Assembly: GCA_013397075.1 (NCBI GenBank)
Contig: VWZS01004822.1
Location: forward strand, 1,169,887-1,233,886
Origin: Rhabdornis inornatus
Lineage: Eukaryota > Chordata > Aves > Passeriformes > Rhabdornithidae
Direction: 5' to 3'
DNA: 64,000 nt
Under the pieces are notes generated by a model, which was not told the DNA's origin, searched no databases, and saw nothing but the letters and a program-made list of their open reading frames with translations. A program made the translations under genes and the position numbers. Shown in pieces: positions 25,956-36,530 of this stretch. Every line of letters begins with the position of its first letter. Position 1 is the first letter of the stretch.

Positions 25956-26659
25956 ATAACCTGAGGGATTTATTTAATTATGTTTTATTTAATTATTAAT
26001 TATATGTTTTTTTTAATTATTGTTGAGACCTGAAGGTACAGAATGAGAAAATGGTGCATTGTGAATCCAAAGGACTTCATGAGTATCTCAATCACTTACC
26101 CTCAGTATTTCGCCTTTCACTACTACTCATCATGCTTTAACTGCTTCTCCACCTTACTAGATTGTTCTTTCCTTTTTAGTGGGATTGGAAAAACGGTAAC
26201 ATATTTTGAGAGAAGCCTTGCCTACTTATTTTGAAAGAGCCCTTGCCAGCTTGCCCTAAGCTTCAAAAAAGCTACAGAAAAGAAACCCCAGGTTTTACCC
26301 ATATGCTCTAAAGCTCAGTTTCAGTCATGCCATTCTTGTTCCTATTACACTATTTGCATTATGAATGTCATCTGTCTTGGGGGAATTATAGTATCTAATA
26401 CTAGAGATACTGTGCATGGCAAAAATGCTGAAAATAAAATACATAACTCTCATTTGATATATATTTATAGTTTTATAAATTGTACTTCCTGTATTTAGCT
26501 ACAACTCAGTGAGTATGTAGCTTACTTGATTTAAGGAGCAAAAATTCTGACTTGTTACAATTATGGCAGCACAGGCAATTTTATTCTTTTATTTTTGAGC
26601 AAAACAACTCCAATTCTTGAGGCTTTCAGCAGATAACTAGGAAATGTACAAGAGCCAAA

Positions 26660-26675
26660 GGGGGGGTGGGAGGGG
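26660..26675 (+). other. Possible G-quadruplex motif
   Basis: A run of seven G, T, three G, A and four G can be split into four G-triplets with single-base loops, which fits the usual G-quadruplex pattern. It stands alone in AT-rich DNA with no promoter features nearby. Confidence 0.45.
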
Positions 26676-29317
26676 AGAGAGCTTGATCTTGATCTTATAT
26701 TGTTGTGGTTTGCAGGAGGGAAAAGAACAGAAAAGCCCAATGATGCATTAATGACAGCCTCTAAATGTCCTGTCTATCAGCCAAACTAAGGCTCACAAGA
26801 CAGGAACAGAAGTTAAGCACATAATTTGTGGTTTTTTTAACCTGTAAAGCTTTTGGAAGAATTGAATTCAAATAGTCACAAATGTTTAGACAAAGACAGT
26901 GTTTCCACAATGAACGCAGCAAAGATGGAGGGAGGAGCTGTGTGTGTGTGTTAACTGTAAATTAACCTGCTCAGGACTAGAAGCAGCCTAGCTGTAAATC
27001 ACTGATCATTGCCCAAGCAAATTTACCTTGCTTCTAAAGTAACCTAGCTCCTTCATAGCAAGTCAGAAATGTAAACTCTAAAATTGTGTAGAGGGAGTAT
27101 TCTAAGGACGACATAATTTAAGTCATGTCTTTTATTCTTAGCTTACTTATTGCTCCCATTCTCTTACCCTGTTACTCTGACAGAGGGTTTATAAAACAGA
27201 CATTTCTTTTCAGCATATATCACAGCACTGAGGTATGAACAGGCAAGTGACAATTTATAATGTCATTTTCTTAATATAAAGCATAGAACCTCTCAGGTTA
27301 AAGCAATATTGCCCAGGGGATGCATCGAATTGTTAACAATTCCATTTAATAGCAGCTAAGCATGTGTTAAATGATACATTTTTACCCATGTCCTTTGCCT
27401 TCATTCCTATAGGCAAGAACAAATATTAAGATTCTGAAGTGATTATACTGAAAGCATTTTAACATTCACACATATTAAAGAATAAATTTGAGGTTTAAAC
27501 AATTTTAGAATATCTACTTTTACTTGTTTCTAAGTCTTCTGAAGTTTATCTTACCGTAGTTATTCCAATATGTATTTTAGCTTTAGGCTGCTTACCAGTG
27601 AATTCCATTAATTATGAAAGAAGGATCAAAGACAACAGTTAACCTGCTTATATGGTCTGATTGAAGATGGTAAAATATTTCGATTCTGATGGAATGAGAA
27701 TAGGTCAGTTCCTAAAAAATTTGTAGCTGGTAAGAACTAAAATGAAAGATAAGACAGTCTGAAACATACTCACTTTGCATTCAGACAATAAACATTGGCT
27801 ATAGTCTTATTTATGATGGCATGGCTGATCATTAAATGTAAGAAAAATGAAATGAAGGATATAATGGGAGATATATACCCAAGACAATGACTGATATCAA
27901 CAACCAATAGTCAACAACCAAACACATAGTCACATATAGACTGAAACATCATAGCTGTGACCAGGGTTAGGCAGAAGATCAAAAAGTGAGCTATAATTTT
28001 TTTTTTCTCTCATTCAGATTCTTCATAATGTATCAGTGGTTCAGGATATTACAATCACATTACTGAGGAGGCAGAGTTCTTCTGGCTGTACAGTTAAATC
28101 TGTGCTTGTAGTTCTCTCATTCACACAGTCACCCAAAACTAGCGATCCAGGAGTGAAAATTATGAAAGATGAAATGGTGCAAGCAAAGTGAAAATAAAAA
28201 GGGCAACAAAACATGATTTTCTGGTTTTTCATTAGGTTCTTGCACTTTTGAAAATTTCCTTGCTGTCCATTATCACAAATTGCTTACAATATACAGCACA
28301 ATTTAATCAATAAATATAAATGGGTGAGGTTTTTTTTCAGAATTTGATTATAGGTTCTTTATTTCTGAGTGTTTTCATTAAATTATATCTTTCTCTTCAA
28401 CTAAAGAGCTAAAATGGAAATGTCACTTTTTTTTTTTAATCACTGAGATATACTTAGCTGTTTTCTTCTATTTCTGTAATTATTTCATGGCTCCTTAAAA
28501 ACTGGTATTTAGAACACTGTCCTTTATGTTTTTTTCATGGCATTTTCCTTTAGAAGAGATGAAGCAAAAGTTTAAAAAAGAAAGACAGCATTGACCACTT
28601 AAAGAGTTTAACTAGTCTCAAAACACAAGCAAAAAGAAAATAGAGCCTTTAGACTTCCGTCTTGTGGGGAACAGAAAAATTCTGCCACCTCTTTGTATAA
28701 AAGAAGAAATACTTTTTTGTCTAAATAATATAATATAATCTTGGGTTAATCTATTGGTACACAATGTTGTTTCTACTTGGAGAACATTTTGATAAAATAT
28801 ATATGAGGTCAGATTGTTCTTGTAGAAAGGGTTTTGATAGTAAGAGCAGAAAATGGAGAAAGTAGATCAGGCTTTCAATGATGAAAAAAGAGCAAGGAGG
28901 AAGAAAAAAAAAGTATAAAGGGAACTGTACTCTATCTAAAAAAAAAGAAATTATGTGTAGAGACAAAGATGAGGGAATGAGTTATAAGAAGGGGATAAAT
29001 GATAGGGAAAATAACAAGGTTATGAATATGAAGTTCAATTAAGTTATCAGAGTACATATTGAAGAAGCAAAACTCAAGATATGAACAAATACATAAAATG
29101 TGGTAGCCTCAGTTTTCTGGTCTTTGGTGTGAAGTAGTTCTGTAAGTGCAAGGAGGTGGAATACTGAAAATTATAAATTTGTGAAAACAAGTTTTTAAAA
29201 GGAAAAAAGAAAAGTATTAAAAAGTCAAGACATAAAAAATACTGAATTGTAAAGAGAATCATCCAAAGGCAAGAGTGAATTGAAAAAAAAAAACAAAACA
29301 AAAGTAGCAAAAAAGCT

Positions 29318-29676
29318 GGTGAAAAGTCTAGAGAATAAGTTGTGTGAGGAGTAGCTGAGGGAGTTGAGGTGGTTTAGCCTGGAAAAGAGGATGCTCAGAG
29401 GAGATCTCATTGCTCTCAACAACTCCGTAAAAGGAAGGTGAGGCCTTGTCGAGGTCGACTTCTTCTCCCAGCAACTAGTGACAGGACAAACACTGAAAGG
29501 GTGATTGAATGTTGCAACAGGCTGCCCAGGGAAGTGGTGGGTCACCATCCCATGACCTGTCCAAGGAATGACTGGATGTGGTGCTGTATTTTAGTTGATG
29601 TGGTGACGCTGGGTCAAAGGTTGCACTTAATAATTGTAAAGTCTTTTCCAGCCTTAATTAGTCTATGATTCTATGA
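29318..29676 (+). mobile_element. CR1 3'-end fragment, plus strand, with an internal deletion
   Basis: CR1 landmarks run in order: GAGTAGCTGAGGGAGTTGAG (29349), GTTTAGCCTGGAAAAGAGGA (29371), GATCTCATTGCTCTCAACAA (29403), CAACAGGCTGCCCAGGGAAG (29516), and the terminal TCTATGATTCTATGA ending at 29676. The part between the 'agtgacaggac' and 'gcaacaggctgccc' blocks is about 60 bp shorter than expected, so a small internal deletion is likely. The intact terminus indicates insertion by the normal target-primed route. Confidence 0.9.
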
Positions 29677-30500
29677 AAAGAAGTCACCACTACTGTTGTA
29701 TTAGACCCAGAAAAATGTGAGAAACCAAGTGCAATGGCAGTCTGTGTAAAACTATCTCTTAAATGTGTAGGTGACTGGCTTTCAGGGTAGCATTTCCATT
29801 TTTACAAGCACCACATTGTCACCTTTTAGTAAAAGGAAAGGCTACAAATTAAATTATGTAGCTTTTTAAGCTTGGATGGAAATATTCTATGACAATCTGA
29901 TTTTGCTTTCCTTAGCAAAAGCTTTCGAAAAATATCACTGCCAAAACAACAACAGCAGAAACAAAAAAGTGATTCCAAGGATAACTCAGTGTGTAATGTG
30001 GAAAGAATTTGTCTTAATGTAGAAAGGACTAAGCAGTGTTTAAGGAAGATGAGGTCAAATGTACACTTCTGTTGGAGTGTAGGAAAGCTAAAAGAAGACA
30101 GAGCTAGAAAGTACACAACTAATGATGCTACAGCAGAGAAGGTAAACTGATCAGATGCCAGGCTGAGTAAAGAATGAGAAAATGCATGACAGAGTAGAGA
30201 GTCAACATAAAACAGGGAGTTGATTGAAGGAGGAAAAGGATTAATATACAACATTTTACAAGAAGTGGGGAAGAAAGTGAAAGAAATTCAGGCAAATTGA
30301 ACCAGATGAAGGAACTTCACTGACTCTGGCCAATGCAAGTGAAAAAATAAGATCTTCGTAAAGAAGAACAATAATTCCCCTGTTTGCATTAAGGTTTTCT
30401 TATGGGTTTCTCATATTTCAACAAGTGGAACTTCTCAAAAGGCAGCAGCTTGGGTGACATTTCAAAAGCATGAGACTTCCAGTCAGATAGAAATTTACAG
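29677..30500. other. Spacer between two CR1 copies
   Basis: AT-rich unique sequence. One 142-codon minus-strand frame (29826-30254) is Ser/Leu/Phe/Cys-rich with no recognisable domain and is probably chance. Confidence 0.5.
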
Positions 30501-32475
30501 CATGACAGAATCACTAAGTTGGAAGAGACCTTCAAGATAATCTAGTCCAACCCATCCCCTCACACCTAAACTAAACCACAGCACCAAGTGCCACATCCAG
30601 TCTTTTTTTAAACACATCCAGGGAAGGTGACTCCACCACCTCCCTGGGTGGATGATTCCAGTGCTTTATCACTCTTCCATAAAAATCTTTTTCCTAATAT
30701 CCAACGTATATTTTCCTTGGCACAGCTTAAGACTGTGTCCTCTCATTCTGTCAGCTGCTGCCTGGAGAAAGAGACCAACCCCACCTGACTACAGCCACCT
30801 TTCAGGGAGTTGTAGAGAGTGATAAGGTCACCTCTGAGTCTCCTTTTCTCCAGGCTGAACAACCCCAGCTGCCTCAGCCATTCCTCACAGGATTTGTATT
30901 CCAGGCGCCTCACCAGCCTCGTTGCCTCCTCTGGACGTGCTCAAGTGTCTCAAGGTCCTTCCTAAACTGAGGGGACAGAACTGGACACAGCACTCAAGGT
31001 GTGACCTCACCAGTGCTGAGTACAGGGGCAGAATGACCTCCCTGCTCCCGCTGGCCACAGTATTCCTGATACAGGCCAGGGGCCACTGGCCTTCTTGGCC
31101 ACCAGAGCACACTGCTGGCTCGTGTTCAGTTGGCTGTGAACCACCACCCCCAGGTCCCTTTCTGCCTGGGCACTGTCCAGCCACACCATCCCCAGCCTCT
31201 AACATTGCACGGGGTTATTGTGGCTAAAATGCAGGACTCAGCACTTGGACTGACTAAACTTCATCTCATTGGACTCTGCCCATCCATCCAACCATTCCAG
31301 GTCTCCCTGCAGAGCCCTCCTACCTTCCAACATATCAACACACGCTCCCAGCTTAGTGTCATCTGCAAATTTACTAATGAAAGACTCAATACCCTCATCC
31401 ATGTCATCAATAAAATATTGAACAGGACTGGCCCCAGCACAGACCCCTGAAGGACACCATTGGTGACTGATCCCCAGCTGGATGCAGCACTGTTCACCAC
31501 CACTCTCTGGGTCTGGCCATCCAGCCAGTTCCTAACCCAGCAAAGAGTGCTCCTGTCCAAGCCACGGGCTGCCAGTTTTCCAGGAGTGTGCTGTGGGAGA
31601 CAGTGCCAAAGGCCTTGCTGAAGTCCAGGTACACAACATCCACAGCCTTTCCCGCATCCACCAGGTGGGCCACCTGCTCATAAAAGGAGACCAGGCTGGT
31701 CAAACACGACCTACCCCTCCTAAACCCACACTGGCTGGGTCTGATACCCTGGCCATCCTGTAAGAGCTGCGTGATGACACTCAATATAAACTGCTCCATT
31801 CCCTTACCAGGTACTGAGGTCAGGCTAACTGTCCTATAATTACCAGGATCCTCCTTCCCACCCTATTTGTGAATAGATGTCACATGGGCCAGCTTCCAGT
31901 CATCTGGAACCTCCCCAGTGAGCCAAGACTGCTGGTAAAGGATGGAGAGAGGCTTTGCAGGCTCATCTGGTCCCATAGATTTATGAACATCCAAACTGCT
32001 CAGCAGTTCTCTGACTGCCTCCTCCTGGATAACAGGGGACCATTCTGCTCCCTGACACTATCTACCAACCCAGGAGGACAGCTGTCCTGAGGACAAGTCA
32101 TCATCCCACTAAAGACCAAGGCAAAGAAGCCATTAAGCACTTCTGCCTTTTCCTCATCTGCAGTTACTAAGTTCCCTCCCACAACCAGTAGAGTACAAAG
32201 GTTTGTCTTACCCTTCCTTTTGCCATTAATATATCTGTAAAAACATTTTGTATTATTCTTTATAAAGCTTGCCAAATTAAGTTAGAACTGAGCTTTGGCA
32301 ACACTAATTTTTTTCCTACATGCCCTAGCAACCCCCTAAAATACTTCCTGAGAGAATTGACCCTCCTTCCAAAGATGATACATCCTCTTTTTGTTCCCAA
32401 ATTCCTTCAAAACCTCACTGGCCATTCAGGCTGGATGTTTTCCTCATTGACTTGTCTTTCAGCACACAGGGACAG
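30501..32475 (-). mobile_element. Long 5'-truncated CR1 LINE, minus strand
   Basis: This is the longest CR1 in the window, about 2 kb. The 3' end is at 30501, where the complement of the CR1 terminus is seen (ACAGAATCACTAAGTTGGAA), followed by CTAGTCCAACCCATC. Body landmarks on plus include CTCCAGGCTGAACAACCCCA (30850), AAGTGTCTCAAGGTCCTTCC (30944), GACCTCACCAGTGCTGAGTA (31003), TTGGCCACCAGAGCACACTG (31095), AGTGTCATCTGCAAATTTAC (31355) and AAGTCCAGGTACACAACATC (31621). The upstream side fades at about 32475 in the segment before the reverse transcriptase core, so the endonuclease domain and ORF1 are missing. Similarity is good but frames are broken, so it is a dead copy of moderate age. Confidence 0.95.
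31261..32275 (-). pseudogene. CR1 ORF2 remnant: reverse transcriptase, frameshifted
   Basis: Three overlapping or adjacent minus-strand frames carry successive parts of the CR1 reverse transcriptase. 32000-32275 is the pre-RT region (FYRYINGKRKGK, KAEVLNGFFALVF). 31494-31799 holds GFRRGRSCLTSLVSFYEQV and VVYLDFSKAFGTVSHS, the first catalytic aspartate block; the usual FDTVSH is FGTVSH here. 31261-31560 holds RNWLDGQTQRVVVN and LQGSVLGPVLFNI. The FADD catalytic box is still encoded at 31349-31369 but in a different frame. At least two frame changes mean no active enzyme is made. In an intact element this protein copies CR1 RNA at the nicked target. Confidence 0.9.
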
Positions 32476-35400
32476 TCCATCACACATGTCCTGGGTGACT
32501 TTAAGCAAGTAATTTCACTGTAGAACCTCCATGTAAAATACAATCAAATGTTATGTATTGCTGTAAGATTCTTAGAATGAGGAAGAAATAAGAGTGCAAT
32601 ATAATTTATTGTATTTTTCTGTTTCATGGAGGCTCTGAAGGACTGTTTAACAGTATTAAGTATTACTTTTAAAAGAGTTCGTTTATTGATCTCATAATGT
32701 AGAAACAAAAGAAGTAGGCGGGACAAATTGGCAGTAGAGTTGATCATATGGAAAAATTATCACATTTTAAAGTGTAAACATAGGATAGTTAAAGGTAGCA
32801 CAAGATTTACCAGACAGTATATTTATTGATTAGAAATCACCAATTACATTCTTGCCCATAAAAGGGAAAATCTTGGAAGTCAATACCCAAAATATAGGTA
32901 TTGTACCCCAAGACACATATTCCCAAAGAATGAAGGACCACATTTTCTCATATATATATTACAGTAATTTAAGCAATACGCAAGACAAAAATAAATTATA
33001 GCTTTACCTTAGGTTCACTAAGCCAGGATTTACTGTCCTGTTCATCCTTTCCTCTTCTCACAGCCACAAACAACTCAGGAATTTTGAGGACTGACAACTG
33101 ACTTTCAGTTTTTGAAGTTCCTTATCCTAAGAAGATATTTAGTATCTAATTCCATAAGAATAGAGAGGGTACATCTATACCAGCTTTGACTGAAATAAGT
33201 CCATGCAAAATTGACTTTATTTCCAATGTGATTACCCCAATCCTTTTAAATCAGTAGTTAATAACATGAAGTAGAAAAATTCCTTCTAAAATAAATGTTC
33301 ACTTTGCACCTAGGAAATATGTGTGACATATATCTGTGACAGCTGCATTTTTTGTGTCCCTTTGTCCTATTGCTGACCTTATAAATATGTATTCATATTT
33401 ATTCAGTACTAAGCACTTGTGATTGGAATTAGTATTAGTGCATATTTAGAACTGATTAAACAAGTGAAAAAATTAGAGATGTTTGTTATAAAGACAATAA
33501 CATGAAAGTTACTTGAGTTCTAAGGCAGAAATATTCAGGGGCTTGGGATGAAAACCTGCATCTTGTAGGTATTTTTAGAATCATGTAAACTTGACAGCTA
33601 GCCATTTTTTCCCTGCATATATAGTTTAATAATGTTTCAAATTTAACAAATAAACAGTCTGATTGGAAATATATAATGATCTATACCTCTTCAAGATTTT
33701 AGAATTTCATTCCTCACCATATATATTAAAGACTATGTGATCTTGAAAGACTGCTAGAAGGACACATACCTAGTCAAGGAGTTACAGCAGGTTAGCATCA
33801 AACTTGTAGAAGACAGACCTAAAAAAGAAACAAGCCAAAAATCCCTTTCTTCCAAATTTCTTTCTACATGTATAAAATGATAGGAAATGTACTTTTGTGC
33901 TAATTTGATTAACATGAAGGAAAATCCAATTTCTTCCTGTGATACGAAGTTATCAGAAAAGGCAGAAAATCACAATATGTCTTATTTTCACCTTACAGAC
34001 TTTAGCTGTTGTGAAACATAGGGATTAATATCCTTAAAGGTTTATACCTCAGAGAATTAATCATGTATTTGGTTGAAATAAAAGGGCATCCCATTATTCC
34101 ATATAGTCAGGCTTATTTATTTGCTCACTTATGCTAGTTAGGAAGCAAAGAAAAAGGTAGGACGTATACCTTTTACAAGAGAAGAAGGAAAAGTCCTGTT
34201 GCAGACTTTCACCTAGTAGTCCAATGATTCATTAGAAAATAAACCAGCTAATTCATCTGACTTTTTGCAAATCAATCCCAATTCATCAAAACCTTTTTTT
34301 CCTAGCTTTTAATAAATGCTAACCCATTTGATAAGTTAACTGTGACCTGTAGGCTGTTTGCATTACTTTGTTATGGCTTTTGGCTAAACATTACTCATGC
34401 TGTGTTTGCTCATTTAAGTTTACATTTCTCTTTCTATACCTGGAACATTCAGGCTGCTTAGAACTGGAAGTAGAAGTAAGAAATATTTTCTGAAATTCTG
34501 GTGATCAGTGCTAAAATTTCACCTAACTTCAGATGCATAATCCCTTTTAAAAATGCATACTTAATCATCTTAATACAGAAGCGCATCAAATACTAGAGCT
34601 TCATAAATATAAAGCATATAAAATCATCTGTACATCTAAAAATGATTTGCTATTTCATTTCCACTTAGCCTATAATCCCTTATCAGTAATACAACTATAC
34701 ACATGCTACAGAATATATATATATATATAGCTACGCAGTGTTAATATGTGACTGTGCAGAGCTTTCTTCATCTGCTCAGCTGCTTGCAGCTAATGGACTG
34801 TAGCAATCTCCTTTAGCGAAGTGTTTGGAATTAACTCTCCCACCAAATCATTTTCTCTCCCACCCTAATACTAAATAGTGCATGACGGGTTATGAGTGCT
34901 ACTTAGGGGCTGTCACAACCGAATGGTATACATCACAGAAGTCTTCTTCTGAACCAGGACACTAGCACTGAACCTTATGAATACAAGAATGTAGCTCACT
35001 TGTAGTGCCATCTGTCCTTTCAAAATAATATGAAACATAAATTGTGTGAATGTACAAGGGCAGAGTGACACTCGAGCTGTTACATTTACTACACATTTTT
35101 GGTATTTTTAACCTACCTCTGTGAAGATGAAAAATTACTAACTATTGTGCCATTGGATCTATGCTTACAGAATCAGAGATGTGCAGTTAGGGAAGCAGAG
35201 TTTAGAAAGAATTTCATGGGAAGTTGAAAGTGATGCTGTTGTCTCTTAAGGATTCTACATTTCTTGAAGTTTCATTTGTTTTCACCTAAATGCATCTCTC
35301 ATTGCAAATAAAATATCTGTGTGACTTTTGACTAAACTTACTTATAGATAGCTGAAGTATTAAAGGCATTATTAAAAGAATCCAAGGCTTCTTGGTTCAT

Positions 35401-35649
35401 ACTTACCATAGTACACCCTTCAGGTGCTTCCCTTTAATTTTTATTGGATTTTTAGATATTAACTTGTAAGGAATTTACCCCTATTATTTGTATGTTAGTC
35501 CAACTAAAAACAATTGTAATTCTTGAAAAAGGCCACAGATAGGAAATTTTTAATACGCTGTTGAGATGCAAGAGTTTTTTGATTGCTTGGAAGAGAGTAT
35601 CTACAAACATAAATTAATCCATTGATCTGAGACAAAAAAATCTTTTAAA
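32476..35649. other. AT-rich unique sequence, no gene seen
   Basis: No gene or repeat family is recognised. A short TA run lies at 34713-34729. The flanking part at about 34735-34960 is less AT-rich and has no long frame; it might be conserved noncoding DNA, which only comparison with other birds can show. Confidence 0.5.
34713..34729. repeat. Short (TA)n run
   Basis: About eight uninterrupted AT dinucleotides. It is short and common in AT-rich DNA. Confidence 0.85.
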
Positions 35650-36530
35650 ATCTTTTCATTTTAAATCAGTGGGGCTGAGAACCACCCTTGCTACTCCTAT
35701 GCCCTGCATTTTCTGAGGGCTCTGAGGGTGGGGCTGGTACTGTCTGGATGCTGCAGAAGTACTGAGTGCCATAAGTGTCTTGGGAGGAGGCAAGGGCCAG
35801 CTCTCACTGACCATTTTGTGACCAGAGGACCAGATCAGACTTCCCAGTGGGGTCTTCTTCTGTTTTGTAACCTTTCCAAGGGCCTCACACTTTCTTTTGG
35901 ATGAGATGCAAAACATGATCTTTTTGGAGCTGAGGTTTTCGCTTGGGGCTCACCAATTTTGCTCCCATTTTGGGTTCATGGGTTCAGCCTCATTTGGGGT
36001 TCAGCCCCTTTTGGGGTCCAAGCGTTCAATTTTGGCCCCATTTGGGCTGCTCTGTGTGTCCAGCACAGGACAGTTTCCTGGCATGCCCGTAGGGGAATAA
36101 GATAGAGGCTGTTCTAAACCCACACTCCAACTGCTTCCCTCGGCAGCAGGATGGAAAAGATGAAGTGGAAGATGTGGAACTTGTCCCCACAGAGGCAGAT
36201 GGTGTGGAACCTGCAGGGAAGATTGGCCTAGGGAAGGAAAATGGGAGAGAACTGCTCTCAGGAAGGAGAGTCATCATGTGGGTCCACAGGGCAATGGCCA
36301 CGCAGTGCAGCTGTGGAAGAAGGACCCTGCCAAGGCTCGAAGCTTGGTGTCAGGTGATCTGGGGCTGCTTCCACTATGGATGTCCCCAGGAAGCAGAACC
36401 CTTGATCCCATGTGCAGCCCTGTTTTACCACCTTTCCAGAAATTACAGTGAAATTGGCCAACACATAGTTCACTGCAGCTTCCTTCTTGCCCTTGAAGAT
36501 TAGAGTGATTTTTGGGGTTTTTTTTGGACC
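35650..36530. other. GC-richer island of unknown identity
   Basis: About 880 bp with clearly higher GC content than the flanks. Boundaries are fairly sharp: AT-rich before 35650, and AT-rich again after GATTTTTGGGGTTTTTTTT near 36508. Overlapping open frames of 67-113 codons occur on both strands (for example minus 35656-35916, plus 36165-36503, minus 36274-36615). None has a domain I recognise, and Ser/Pro-rich or Glu/Gly-rich wording is expected from composition. It lacks CR1 landmarks and the LTR termini seen elsewhere. Candidates are an unfamiliar LTR or ERV internal fragment, an old processed pseudogene, or a regulatory island. I cannot choose between them. Confidence 0.45.
35945..36052. 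repeat. Degenerate G-rich minisatellite
   Basis: Inside the GC-richer island, imperfect units of about 15-22 bp recur: CATTTTGGGTTCA, CATTTGGGGTTCAGCCC, CTTTTGGGGTCC, CAATTTTGGCCCCATTTGGG. Units share the core TTTGGGGTTCA and are too diverged for a clean period. Such arrays are common in bird genomes, including within LTRs. Confidence 0.6.

Larger units (their letters stand above)
21881..29317. other. AT-rich unique sequence, no gene seen
   Basis: No gene is recognised. Minor elements are listed separately: a CT-rich tract, an A/C-rich tract and a G-run cluster. The part at about 26870-27060 has more even composition and could be conserved noncoding DNA, but I cannot show this from one sequence. 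The 119-codon minus-strand frame at 25424-25783 has no recognisable domain. Confidence 0.5.
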
